Shown here piece after piece: positions 23,060 through 35,010 of a stretch of DNA of 64,000 nucleotides. A program made the translations under genes and the position numbers. The notes beneath the pieces were generated by a model, which ran no database searches, was not told where the DNA came from, and was given only the letters and a program-made list of their open reading frames with translations. This DNA is from Hydrangea macrophylla (taxonomy: Eukaryota; Streptophyta; Magnoliopsida; Cornales; Hydrangeaceae): the NCBI GenBank assembly GCA_033977485.1, contig CM066983.1, positions 104,717,080 through 104,781,079 on the forward strand. The letters are read 5' to 3'. Numbering within the stretch: position 1 is the stretch's first letter; each line of letters opens with the position of its first letter.

Positions 23060-26000
23060 ATGGCAGGAAGACCCAATCGTAATCGTCCAGTTGAGCAGAT
23101 TGAGGCCCCACCCCCAGCGCCCGCAGCTGCTGATCCTACTGGCCTATTCGAGGCCTTTGTGCGAAAGCTAGAACGCATCAACAATGTGAATAACAACGCG
23201 AATAATGGCAACAACCCCGCACCACCTCCGAGACCCGTAGAGGATAGAGTGGTAGAACGTTTCCGTCATTTCCGTCCTGAGAAGTTTGACGGTGATGCCG
23301 AGCCCTGGAAAGCAGTAGTGGCTCCGGAAAATGGAGTCGATCTTCGACACACTGGGATGTACGAAGATTGAGAAGCGTCGACTGGCGACCTTCCAGTTGA
23401 CATACGCCGCAACCGATTGGTGGGAATCGGAGAAAGCAACTGTAGGAGAAGCGGCAGTAAGAAGGATGACCTGGGCTACATTTAAAGAGATGTTCCTGGA
23501 GAATTATTTTCCGCAAACAGAGAGGAACAAGAAAGAGAGAGAGTTCATCAAGTTGACGCAGGGAAATCGAACCGTAAGAGAATACACAGTGCAGTTTGAA
23601 CGATTGTCCCGCTTTGCCCGTCACATGATTGATACCCCAGAGAAGAAAAATCAACAGTACCACCAGGGCCTCTCGCTACCACTTCAGCGTATGACTCTCA
23701 ACAATCAAGGCCTGACCTTCAAAGCCCTGGTAAGCATGGCAATCGCACATGAAGAAATCAATGGTCGAGAACGAGGACGTTTTGGGAACCGACCACTATT
23801 CAGGAGCAATCAAGGAAACCAAGGATCGAGACTCCCAACAAAATTCCAAAGGAATAAACGTAATTGGACTGGCGAAAGGAATCCACAAGTCACGTTCCCC
23901 CAGAACCAACCACCTGTACCCCAAGCACAACCCCCAACAGGACCACCCGCTGTCACTGGAGCCAATAATGATGGATGCTTCAATTGTGGAAAACCATGAC
24001 ACAGGTCCAAGGACTGCCGAGCTCCAAGGAGAAGCCGAGAGGACACCGTCTGCTACAATTATGGTAAAAAGGGCCACATATCCAAGAATTGTCGAGCACC
24101 TCGAGGTGGATACTACGGAGCATCTATTCAAGGTCAACCCAAGAAAGCCCGCCTGAACGCCATTATTCCGGAAGAAGCCGGATTCGATGAAGGAGAATAG
24201 CAGAATATGGAAGGTACCCTCACATTGTTTAACAGTCAAGTTAAAGCTTTATTTGATACTGGTGCTTCAAACTCTTTCATTGCTATTAAGATTGTACAAC
24301 GATTGGGTTTAGTACCCCAGGCGCTTGATGTAGCTTTGAACGTTATGTCCCCCTTAGGAGTGAACATTAAGTTGGGAAAAGTGTGTAAGGATTGCACTTT
24401 GAACTTGGGAGATCAGAACCTCCCCGCTAATCTGATAGTTCTGTCGATGAAGGAATTCGACTTAATATTAGGAATTGATTGGCTTACAAAATACCATGCC
24501 AAATTAGATTGTGTTAGCAAGTCTATTACTTTTTCAATACCCGGAAGCCAACCATTCAGATTCCAATGCGATCCGTTGTGCGACACTTTCCTCACCAGCT
24601 GTCTAGCTACTCTTGGAAGCGTAAGTTCAGAAATCCCGATTGCACAAATCCCCGTAGTCCAAGACTTTGAGGACGTATTTAAGGACATCTCAGGACTACC
24701 ACCCAAGAGAGAGATCGACTTTTGTATTGAGTTGGTACCCGGTACCCTACCAATATCCAAGACCCCGTATCAGATGGCTCCGACAGAAATGCAAGAATTA
24801 AAGAAGCAAGTCCAGGAACTTGAGGATCTCGGATTCGTTCGACCAAGCACGTCGCCTTGGGGAGCGCCGGTGCTATTCGTTAAGAAGAAGGATGGGACAC
24901 TTCGGCTCTGTATCGACTACAGAGAGTTGAACAAGGTTACAATCAAAAACCGATACCCACTCCCCAGAATCGACGACCTATTCGACCAATTGCATGGAGC
25001 GACGACCTTCTCCAAGATAGATCTATGATCTGGATATCACCAACTATTGGTTCGACCTGAGGACGTATCAAAGACAGCCTTTAGGACAAGATATGGGCAC
25101 TATGAATTCCTGGTCATGCCGTTTGGACTAACGAACGCCCCAGCTGTATTCATGGACTTAATGAACAGGGTGTTCAGGCCCTACTTGGATCGATTCGTAA
25201 TTGTGTTCATAGATGATATACTAATCTACTCAAAGACCAAGGAGGAACATAAAGAACATGTGAGGATCGCACTACAGACACTTCGAGACAACCACTTGTA
25301 CGCAAAATTCAGCAAGTGTGAATTTTGGCTAAAGGAAGTCAAATTCTTAGGTCACACTGTCTCACAGGACGGGATAGCTGTAGATTCAACGAAGACAGAT
25401 GTTGTTTTGGATTGGAATAGGCCAAACACTGCAACCGAAGTTAGAAGTTTCCTTGGTCTAGCCGGATATTACAGAAGATTCGTTGAAGGATTCTCTAAGA
25501 TAGCATCCCCTTTGACCAATCTAACAAGGAAAGATGTGAAGTACGAATGGAAGGACAAGCATGAATGCGCATTTCAAGAACTGAAGAAAAGATTGACCTC
25601 AGTGCCCGTGCTTGCGATACCGAAGAGTGGTGAGCAGTTCACCATTTATATCGACGCATCACACCAAGGACTTGGATGTGTGCTCATGCAAGACAGAAGA
25701 GTGATAGCGTATGGGTCACGACAACTGAAACCACACGAAATGAACTACCCCACGCACGACCTCGAACTAGCTGCAATCATTTTCGCTCTCAAAATTTGGA
25801 GACATTACCTTTACGGAGAGAAGTTCGACCTGTTTTTAGATCACAAGAGTCTGAGATACTTGTTCTCTCAGAATGAGCTGAACATGAGGCAACGACGTTG
25901 GATGGAATTGTTGAAGGATTATGATTTCACTTTGCAATACCACCCTGGTAAAGCAAACGTAGTTGCCGACGCACTAAGTCAGAAGCCCCACAAACTGATC

Positions 26001-27551
26001 ATATCCTCTCTTATGGTCAAAGAGTGGAGAGTGTTGGAAACACTAGCTGAATTTGACTTTCAGACCACCGAATCTAGTGAAGGACTACTTTTTGGATGTC
26101 TCGTAGTACAACCGACACTTATCAATCGTATCCTTGAAGCTCAAGGAAAAGACGAAGGACTTCGTCAGTGGTTTGAGAAAGCATCAGCAAAGGACCCAGT
26201 AGAATGGAATATTGGAGCAGACGGAGGATTTAGATGCCGCAATAGACTTTGTGTGCCTAATGAGGACAATTTAAGGAAGGACATACTGAACGAAGCGCAC
26301 AAGTCAAGAATGACTATCCACCCTGGAGGAACAAAGATGTATAAGGACTTAAAGAGGAACTTTTGGTGGGAAGGAATGAAAAGAGAGGTAGCGGATCACG
26401 TATCCAAATGTTTAACCTGCAAACAAGTCAAAGCAGAACACCAGAGGCCAGCAGGATTATTACAACCACTACCAGTTCCTGGATGGAAATGGGAACACAT
26501 AACTATGGACTTCATTGTAGGAATGCCCAAGTCACAATAGAATCATAACGCTATTTGGGTGATCGTGGACCGACTCACCAAATCGTCTCATTTCATCGCC
26601 TACAATATGACGTACCCGGTTGAGAAGATGAGCAGAATGTACTTACAACAAGTCGTACGACTACATGGAGTGCCCGTATCAATTATATCAGATCGTGATT
26701 CTCGTTTTACATCAAGATTTTGGGAAAGCTTGCAAGCAGCAATGGGAACTTCATTGAAGTTAAGTTCAGCATTTCATCCCCAAACCGATGGACAAACAGA
26801 ACGAGTCAACCAAGTAATGGAAGACATGCTCCGAGCTTGTGCCATAGACTTTGGGAGTTCTTGGGAGACGCACCTACCATTGGTAGAATTTGCTTACAAC
26901 AACAGTTATCATTCTAGCATCGGGATGGCAACTTTTGAAGCTTTGTATGGGAGACCGTGCCGATCACCGTTGTGCTGGACTGAGGTTGGAGACAACAAAC
27001 TTTTGGGACCAGAAATAGTTCGGGAGATGAATGAAAAGATCAACATCGTGAAAGAGAAGATGGGAGCAGCACAAAGCAGACAGAAGAGCTACGCAGATAA
27101 GCACCGCAAGGAATTGGAGTTCAGTGTTGGAGATCACGTATTTCTCAAAGTATCTCCGGTGCGAGGCATTGTCAGATTCGGACAGAAACGAGGAAAGTTG
27201 TCACCTCGCTACATTGGATCGTTTAAAATTTTAGAGCGCGTGGGAAAAGTTGCCTACAGACTTGCACTACCACCCAAGATGTCAGGAGTACACAATGTAT
27301 TTCATATCAGCATGCTAAGGAAGGTTATACATGATCTGTCACATGAGATTGACTTCACGGACATCGAGGTGAACAACAACCTGACTTATACTGAAGGACC
27401 AGTTCGAATTTTAGATCGAGGAGTCAAGAAACTGAGGACTAAGGAAATTCCTCTTGTGAAAGTTCAGTGGAGACACCATGACGAACGCGAAGCTACTTGG
27501 GAGTTAGAATCTGAAATACGAGAGAAGTTCCCAACCTTGTTTAGTGACTAG
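23060..27551 (+). pseudogene. gag-pol polyprotein of element C, broken
   Basis: Start at 23060 (MAGRPNRNRP). Frame lost by a two-base deletion near 23313 in the W-K-A region of gag, then open in frame 3. Further breaks in frame: TGA 23997-23999 inside the first zinc knuckle, TAG 24198-24200 before the protease, TGA 25026-25028 in the reverse transcriptase after FSKIDL, TAG 26538-26540 in the integrase. The second knuckle has Tyr for its second Cys (CYNYGKKGHISKNC). Domains: protease DTGA about 24255; reverse transcriptase FIDDIL about 25210; RNase H IDAS about 25650 (Ser of SDAS changed to Ile); integrase finger about 26300-26425, D,D,E about 26510-26830; chromodomain-like tail 27440-27540. 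Close to element A throughout. Confidence 0.92.
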
Positions 27552-27580
27552 CTAGCTCAGATTTCGGGGACAAAATCTTT

Positions 27581-27596
27581 AATAGGAGGTGGATAT
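27581..27596 (+). other. Polypurine tract of element C
   Basis: AATAGGAGGTGGATAT stands directly before the TG of the 3' LTR. Confidence 0.75.
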
Positions 27597-28646
27597 TGTA
27601 ATACTTGTAAATTTCTTTCTATTTTACTAATGTAATTTCCAGACTGTACGCGCTAGACTGTGTTTATTATCTTTCAAATTTTGTAATATTAATACGTATT
27701 TTAAATTCCCAGTGTCAGTTAATTTTATTAAAGCAGTTTATATTATAGTTATAATATTTATATTAAGTTTTATTTTTATTGCACGTTAATTAGACCCGGA
27801 TTGTATTTAGAACCCGGACTTAGTTAACATGCGAACTAGTAAAAATACCTGTGTTTGCACCAAATTTCATGCACGCCCGCTTAACGAGACACGTCGCGTC
27901 AATCGGTCAAATCCCATGATTTTGGGAAAATACCCAACCACCCCTTACACAACCCCTTCCACACTCAATCAATCACCTTACCAACCTAACCCCTAATTAC
28001 ATGTATGTTCTATGTATGTGAGTGTGTGCTGCGTGTGTAGTCTAGGAGTGAGGGAGTGACAGTAGTGTGATCATGAGGGAGTAAGGTGTGTGCAGTGGGT
28101 GGCGTGTATAATTTGTGTTGGTGTGTGGCAGTGGTTATAAAGGTAAGGGGTAGTGTTAAGTGCATTGGTGCACATAGTGTGTGTGTGTGCTCTATATATA
28201 CATGTAAGGAGAGACACCAAACTCCCCCTCATTTTCATTTGTTACCCAAAGACAGTGTAAGGAAAGAGTGATAGAGAGGGTCAGCCGAGAGAGTTATAGA
28301 AGGAGGAAAGAAAGCTCACCCCCGAGCTACACTGTGACCTCGACCCTACAGTGAGTCCCTAACTCACTTGGTATATTAGTTATAATGCCCCGTATTATTT
28401 TCCGCTTATTAATATTCTTGGAGAAAATTGTGCTTAATATGTGGTGTCCCTAACCTAGGCCCGTGTTATCAATCTGTTTTTATTATTATTAACTTGGTAG
28501 TATTTTCTGGTTAATTGATGACATGATTAAACCAGTGGTACCGGACTAATGCCCGTATTATGTGTTCCCGTTATTATTATTATTATTGCTAATTATTATT
28601 ATAGCCCAATAAATCTCATGTTTAACATACAAACCCCAAAGATTTA
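27597..28646 (+). repeat. 3' LTR of element C, first part
   Basis: Starts TGTAATACTTG; interrupted at ATTTA (28642-28646) by the solo LTR. It shows the pre-insertion form of the B target site near 27895. Confidence 0.95.
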
Positions 28647-30632
28647 TGTCACAGCCCGGTCCCACAATAGCGGAACCGAAGCCCGTGGCACGCCACCGAG
28701 GCTAAACCAACTCATTAACGTTCCCAAAATTAGGTTTGAAGAACACATGTAGCGGAAAACAAAATACAATTTAAAATCAGAGGTTCAGTCGACTGCTCAG
28801 TCGACGGGAGAAGGCATGGAGTTTTCACAAGGTTTAATAGCAATTCCAGTCGACTGAGGCGGGGACCAGTCGACTGCTTCTGCTATAATAAGAAGCAGTA
28901 GCTAACAGATACAAGGATCCAGTCGACTGAATCAGGGATCAGTCGACTGCTCCCCTGACAGCAGCACATTCTGCAGCAATTCAAGTTTAAAAGCTTTCTA
29001 ACTTCAACCAAGGATCAAACACACACTTCCAAAGTAATTTTAACTGTATTAAAGCATTACCAAACATAATTAAAACATGTTATAGTCTATTACAACGTTC
29101 TAGATCCGTTCTATCATACCAAGTTAAACATGGGTTAAAACAACCAAATTCTTATTACAATGTTTCTAGGATCCCAAAACTACAAGATTAACATTAAGTT
29201 GTCTCCCAAGCGAACTCCCAACCCACGTACTCACTTCTGCAATTCCTCGCCAGCATTAACACCTGTAATGGTTATTTGAATAACCACACATATTTCGATT
29301 TGTTTAAGCTAAAGCTTAGTGAATAAATCAACATATGTACATGAATGATAAACATGTCCGCATTCACATCTCTACATTTCATACTAGTCGCCAGAGACTC
29401 ACGTGCCCGTCCATACTCCCAATCCGCGACTCCTCGCCAATAAGTCCACGCGAAAGGGTAAGACCCACGATTCTTCTCTTCAATCGTGCGACCTTAATGC
29501 CTATATCGGCTCCACAAAATGGCACGGTGACCACGTGCTCCTTCTGACCCAAATAAGCAACTTAACATGCTCAAATACATATCACCATACTCGCGGTAAT
29601 TAAAACATATCACCGTGCTATTGAGCCTACTTATCAATATAAATGCCCAATATGAACTACACAATATATCTCTAAGAATTAATACATGCTATTCACACAA
29701 AACATGAATACATGTCAAGAAATCATTCCAAAAACATAGTTGAATCACTCACCTCCGATTTACGCTCTCAAACTTCGATTCAAAGAAAACCCGTGCACAA
29801 AGAACGTGCAGAAGTCCGTTTAGTAAAATTCCTATGGATCAAAATTCCATTTATCAACTTTTATGAAAAATTCTAGAAAATAACTTTTCGGAAAACTTAG
29901 CCAAACAAGCCCTAACATATATCAAAACGAAGCTCTTACCTCGAGGAGCTCAAATATGAAATCTGGGAGAAAACAAACTGACGGAAGGTCGTCGTTTGGC
30001 GTCGCAAAGCTTAAAGCAACTAAATCCCCATTTGGCCTCCTTTTTGGAATTAGGTTAAGACTTATGAAAAATCTAAAGTCATCACTTCCTATATATAGGC
30101 AAGACTATTGGAAATTTACGTTTACCTCCCCACGAGTTTTCAAAACTCCTAATTAGTCTCTGAAACTTTCTACACAGCTAATTCACAGCTTTACGAGTGA
30201 AAACTCAAAATTATAAAAGTTTTCGACTAAGTGTCGTTTGGTCGCTAAAACGCGAATTTCTACATGACGTTTCCGAAGTTGCTAATTAGCCTACCAAATT
30301 AATAGCGTGTTCATTCGTTCTCACCAGGATACTAAATCTAACACCAGAAATATATTCTAAGCCAGAAAATAATACAGATATTGCAATACACAAGTAAACA
30401 TTTATTTTCAGATAAACATTTAAAATGTTCCACAGTGACCGTCTCATACTCGGAGAGACTTCACAAACAATCAATCCTCAATCACAACAGTTTAAAAAGG
30501 GTTCTCTAATACAGACACCCAAATCAACTCGGGAGTCCACACTCACTCACACATGTGCCAAAATGCACAACACAACACATTATCATGCAAGACAATGCAA
30601 TGAAATGCAATAACACGATTACGGGTGTTATA
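28647..30632 (-). mobile_element. Solo LTR of the B family inside the 3' LTR of C
   Basis: One LTR (TGTCACAGCCCGG to GGGTGTTATA on the plus strand, 1986 bp) with TSD ATTTA at 28642-28646 and 30633-30637. No internal region. Same orientation as element B but more diverged, with several small deletions. Such solo LTRs arise by recombination between the two LTRs of a full element. Palindromic array at about 28785-28955. Confidence 0.95.
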
Positions 30633-30637
30633 ATTTA

Positions 30638-30943
30638 TGTCCATCTCATTATTCCGTGAATAACTTTATTATTATTATTAGTATTAGTATTATTATTATT
30701 CCGGTTAGAACTCATGTATAATATTTTGTACCAAATTAATGTCCATGTTATATTGTCACTACTATTATTATTGTTCTTTTATTATCATTTATTCAGAATC
30801 AACTTCATGCTTTAATATGTTGTACCTCGAACATATTAATATCCATTTTTATTATTTCGTTAATATTAATATTATTAATATTATTATTTATTCAAGGTTT
30901 AACCTTACATTAATATGTTGTCCCCCGAGCATATTATTCTGTA

Positions 30944-30982
<39 letters not shown>

Positions 30983-32300
30983 TCTGTTTGTTATTATTAG
31001 TCCGGTTAACACCATGCTTAAACGTGTTGTACTACGAGCTTAGGGCTCGTACTATATTTCAAGATTAGCACCTGTTTAATTAACTTGTATCTTGTACATG
31101 TCATATGAAACACCTCACGTAGAAGTCGGTGTCGTAACGTCAAGTCGACGTGTACAGGTATAGAGTCAGACGGTCGCGGAGACCAAGTCCGTATGCATTT
31201 GGAGTTATGTGTAGTCGACCGCGGAGGTCCGAAAGTTGATATGTAGTGAGTCGGTACTATCAAATGGAATTACAGGATCGCATGTCGGCAATAATTCCTA
31301 CTATGGCCACGGAGAGGCAAACACGATAGCAAAGTAACCATGTTGATAAGAACAAATCGAGAAATAAATAAACACGGTTAGCCTGTAAGGCGAGATTACT
31401 GCTGCGGTCGCGACGACCAACGATAGTAAAGTAACCGTTTCGCAAATCGGCGACGATATTCATAAGGCAAGGTCCCGGGGACCCAGAGTATTTGGTTAGC
31501 TTGTAAAGCGAGATTACTACTGTGGCCACGGAGAGGCAAATAACGATAGTAAAGTAACCATAGCTCGACCCATTGGGCGAGTCACTCTAAGCCAACGGCG
31601 TTACACTGGTAATGTAACAAAGTCAAGTGTGTCGGATGTTAAGTCGAGTGAAGTCGAATATATCGATGATGCATAGTTCGCGCACGGTCTCATTATAATT
31701 CATTCAACGGTCATAACTATTCGCTTTGTACTTTCGTATACGTATTTTATATTAGGAGTGTTCGGTTAGGACGCTCACTTAGCTTTTATTAAAGCTAACG
31801 GCATACTATGCCCTGGACATTCCCACGTCTAGGCTTCACAGGATATGACTACCTGGAGGAGCACTATTCAGAAGGAACCTATGAAGAGGAAGCCTTCAAA
31901 GGGGAAGCCTACAACGATGAAGGTTACGGTTACGACAGTTAGAGGCGCGACTTCAAGATAGAAGACTTAGTTGTCCTTTATAGATTTTTGTCCAGTTATA
32001 CTAAGTTGTATATTGGCGTCACACGCCTTACTTTAACGATCTTACACTTTCTTTTGTCCTCACATGTAAAGATGTAAACGGCGTTCAACGCCTTAATCTC
32101 CTTTGTTATTATATCTTTTGAAAACACAAACTCTGATGTAATAGTTGGTAACCATATATTTAGTTTATACCTCCGTTTAAGTCATTCTTTTGTTATCTAG
32201 TGTGTTGTGAACAATTGGTTAATATAACTAGTCATAGCTTACGGACCCAGAAAGGAAAATTTTAATTTCCTCCTAATTTCTGCTACTCCGGGGCGTGACA
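30638..32300 (+). repeat. 3' LTR of element C, second part
   Basis: Continues from ATTTATGTCC and ends GGGCGTGACA, followed by TSD TAAAT. Confidence 0.95.
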
Positions 32301-32854
32301 TAAATAAATTTTTTTTTTTGTTACATATGTATTAACAGTGCATGTGGTGTAATCTGTAAAGTTCTACAGATGCTTACACACTTTTTCTCAATTTTCCTTT
32401 TATGTTCACAGAACTTGCTCCAAAAGCCCAAACGTCAGGTCATTTGTTTACGAATTTTATTGAAATCACCACACAGGAAGCATTCGTCCTCTCTCTCTAC
32501 CTCTTTTCTCTCTCCATTGTTTTCATTTTCAGAATGGAATTGATATGCTCTGTGTGTAATGTGAAGTTTCAATAGTGTTCTTTTTCCAGTTCTATATTTA
32601 CAGTTGTATTAATTCTCTTCTATCCCTTTGTGATGTATTCAGATTGCATTTGGTGAATCAGTGGTGGTGGAGAAATGAGTTATTGATACTTAGGTGAAGC
32701 AATAATCCAAGGTGCAATGTAGGACCCAAGCTATACGTTTTTTATTTATTTACTCTTTACCTTACCCTTTTTTTTTTTTTTTTTGTGGCCTAATTGGATA
32801 CTCTTTGTCTTGCCTCATGAAGCAAATGGAAGATAAACTTTCACTCATTTTAGA
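32301..32854. other. Non-coding stretch after element C
   Basis: Starts with the TSD of C and continues the Helitron-like fragment. AT-rich with poly(T) runs near 32310 and 32770. I see no gene. Confidence 0.6.
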
Positions 32855-32863
32855 GTCTCAATG

Positions 32864-33084
32864 TTTTTTTCTTTTGCTAGGTCTCACAGGCACACACACA
32901 CACACTACTCATACACAAGTGGAATCGAACGCAGAGCGGGGCACGACGAGGAAGAGGTCAAATGCACACTATTACATAAACCCTCATGCCCATCATGCAA
33001 GCATCTTCCCATAGGGAGATTCGAACCTCCCACCTAGTAGGAGGCTAAATGGAGGCAATACCACTGGAGCAATTGGTCCCGAGT
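32864..33084 (-). mobile_element. tRNA-derived SINE
   Basis: Flanked by GTCTCAATG at 32855-32863 and 33085-33093. On the minus strand it opens with an A-box-like GCTCCAGTGG (about 33069-33060). It then has a B-box GGTTCGAATCT (33027-33017), the spacing of a tRNA-type polymerase III promoter. It ends in an A-rich tail (AGAAAAAAA) next to the right TSD copy. 221 bp with a TG-repeat segment before the tail. Confidence 0.75.
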
Positions 33085-33686
33085 GTCTCAATGGTTTATT
33101 ATTCAACGGATATGCACACTTATCAAAATCTTTGAACAACAACAAAAACTTTTTTTTTAACATAGATTAATATTTTAAATGTCATACTTAGAATCCATCA
33201 ACACAAGCTAAACTTCATTTTTCTTTTAGAAATACTAGAATTCATCCTTCATTTGGCCACTATATGAGGTTTCGTCCTCTTTATATTGGCTGTTTCAAAA
33301 TTGATACCTGTGTTAATAGTAGATTTAGAAATTGATCCTTCCCCCAATTTGTTTTGTGTTATTTTGGACGTATATACCCCTGAAGTTTTATTAATTATCT
33401 GATATTCAATTAATGTGAAATATTGACTTTAATGTTTCGAAATTGTAACTCTCACAGTAATTGAGGCGTAATATGAGCTACGTGATTAAATCTCCTAAAT
33501 TTCAGGCTAGTGAATTAAATTATCATTATTGTTGAATTCCAAACTTCCTTATCTGAATTTCTACGAACTAAACACATCTCGTTTCATTCAGTTTGTATAC
33601 AAACAAGACAAATACACATTACAATCTTTACAGTTTCAACAGAGATTCGAAAACAAAACGACAAAAACAGTCTCACTCACTGTTTA

Positions 33687-34073
33687 ATGGTAAAACAAAA
33701 GAAGAAAATAATTCTCCAAGTCATCCACTTTGAATCGGAGTCATCGGATCATAATTCATGGTCTGATCATCAATTTCGTTCTATGAGTGCATTGGAGATT
33801 CTAAGAGAAACTGTTCGAATTCTTCGGTACAATTCAATGGGATTCATGGCTATCGCGGCTGTGCTTATATGCCCCGTATCAGCTGTTCTTTTATCTAATG
33901 TGCTAGTTGATCAGTCAATTGTAAAGAGACTAACTATAAAGCTTTTATAAGTAGCCAAGTTTAATGGACTTCCTCTTAAGCCTTTTATCAAACAGTCGTG
34001 CTAGAAGTTTTCGGAGATGGCCATTTCAGCTGCAATGTGCTTCCCTTTGTACCTTATATTGTCTCTTTTATCG

Positions 34074-34085
<12 letters not shown>
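33687..34085 (+). pseudogene. Fragment of a plant multi-pass membrane protein gene
   Basis: Reads 87 codons from ATG at 33687, including SALEILRETVRILRYN and the hydrophobic segment FMAIAAVLICPVSAVLLSNV. It stops at TAA (33948-33950), stays in frame through VAKFNGLPLRPFIKQSC, meets TAG (34002-34004), and continues KFSEMAISAAMCFPLYLIL up to a CT microsatellite. This looks like the first exon of a plant-conserved, uncharacterised membrane protein family (recognised from memory; a search should confirm). The exon is truncated and carries two stops, so it is not functional. It lies between inverted-repeat-like segments (33225-33390 and 34745-34880) that may belong to a gene-carrying transposon. 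Confidence 0.5.

Positions 34086-34119
<34 letters not shown>
34078..34119. repeat. (CT)n microsatellite
   Basis: About 20 CT repeats; ends the recognisable part of the membrane-protein fragment. Similar CT/GA tracts lie at 35582-35641, 36700-36760, 38317-38378, 39862-39900 and 49711-49753. Confidence 0.95.
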
Positions 34120-34121
<2 letters not shown>

Positions 34122-35010
34122 CCATTTCTCCCCCAAATCTCAATGACCACCAAATCAACCACTCTCATCGCCGGATCTGCTCTCTCTCATCGCCGGAGAA
34201 TCGATCGAGAATGGTCGATGAGCCGCTGCGGTGATGCCCGATCGGGGGAGGAGGCGATTGGCGGCGCGGTGGAACATGGTTAGGGCAGTGGGATCGCTCG
34301 GCTCGGCAATTGGCGGCGCGGCGGAACGTGGTTATTACACTGAGAATTTCTCACCAAATCCATGTATATTGTTGCTGCATTTTAGTGTTTAGATAGTTTT
34401 AGTGTGAATTTTCGACAGTGTGAGAAATTTCTCACAAAGTGTGGATTTTTACTTTTGAGTTTTGATGGTGAGTAATTTGTATTATTAATGAGAAATTTAT
34501 GGTTTACTAACCATAATGAGAAATTTCTCACTTATGTTATTTTAAAGTGAGGAATTTATCACTTTTCATTCTCAATTGTATAATTTTTTTCCTGTTTATT
34601 CTTTATTTCTTTCTATATATATATATATAAAATAAATTTGGGTTTTGAATTTCAAACCCATGATTTATGGGAGTATTTCTCTCTCTCTATATATAGCTAT
34701 ATATATATAACAAATCTTGGGTTTGAATTTCAAAACATTAATTTAAGGGAGTAGGGGTATTTTGGTCCTCAAAATAGGTGAGGGACTAATTGTTAAGTTG
34801 ACATATGAAATGGATCAATTTCTAGAAATGGCTACAATAAAGGACTGAAATCTAAAGAACCCTTTTTCTTTATATTATTTTATGTTTCCCAAATTTAATT
34901 TCAATTTGTAAGTTGTATCACATATAATAACATTTGATATCATCAATCACTGTCATAATCTGTGATACATATGACTAATCACTATCACTTCACTATATCT
35001 ATTATATCTA
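34120..35010. other. Non-coding stretch with GAGAAATTTCTC palindromes
   Basis: The palindromic GAGAAATTTCTC core or a close variant recurs between about 34340 and 34560. 34745-34880 resembles the reverse complement of 33225-33390. No gene seen. Confidence 0.5.

Larger units (their letters stand above)
10056..32300 (+). mobile_element. Ty3/gypsy chromovirus element C, with two nested insertions
   Basis: Flanked by TAAAT at 10051-10055 and 32301-32305. The LTRs open TGTAATACTTG and close GGGCGTGACA. With insertions removed they measure 2725 bp (10056-10359 plus 19260-21680) and 2713 bp (27597-28646 plus 30638-32300). The internal part holds the primer-binding site, a pre-gag ORF, gag-pol and a polypurine tract. 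Same lineage and plan as element A but clearly diverged from it. Confidence 0.95.

Noticed and set aside
33017..33027. tRNA gene suggested by the B-box
   Set aside because: No cloverleaf can be completed; poly(A) tail and TSD point to a SINE.
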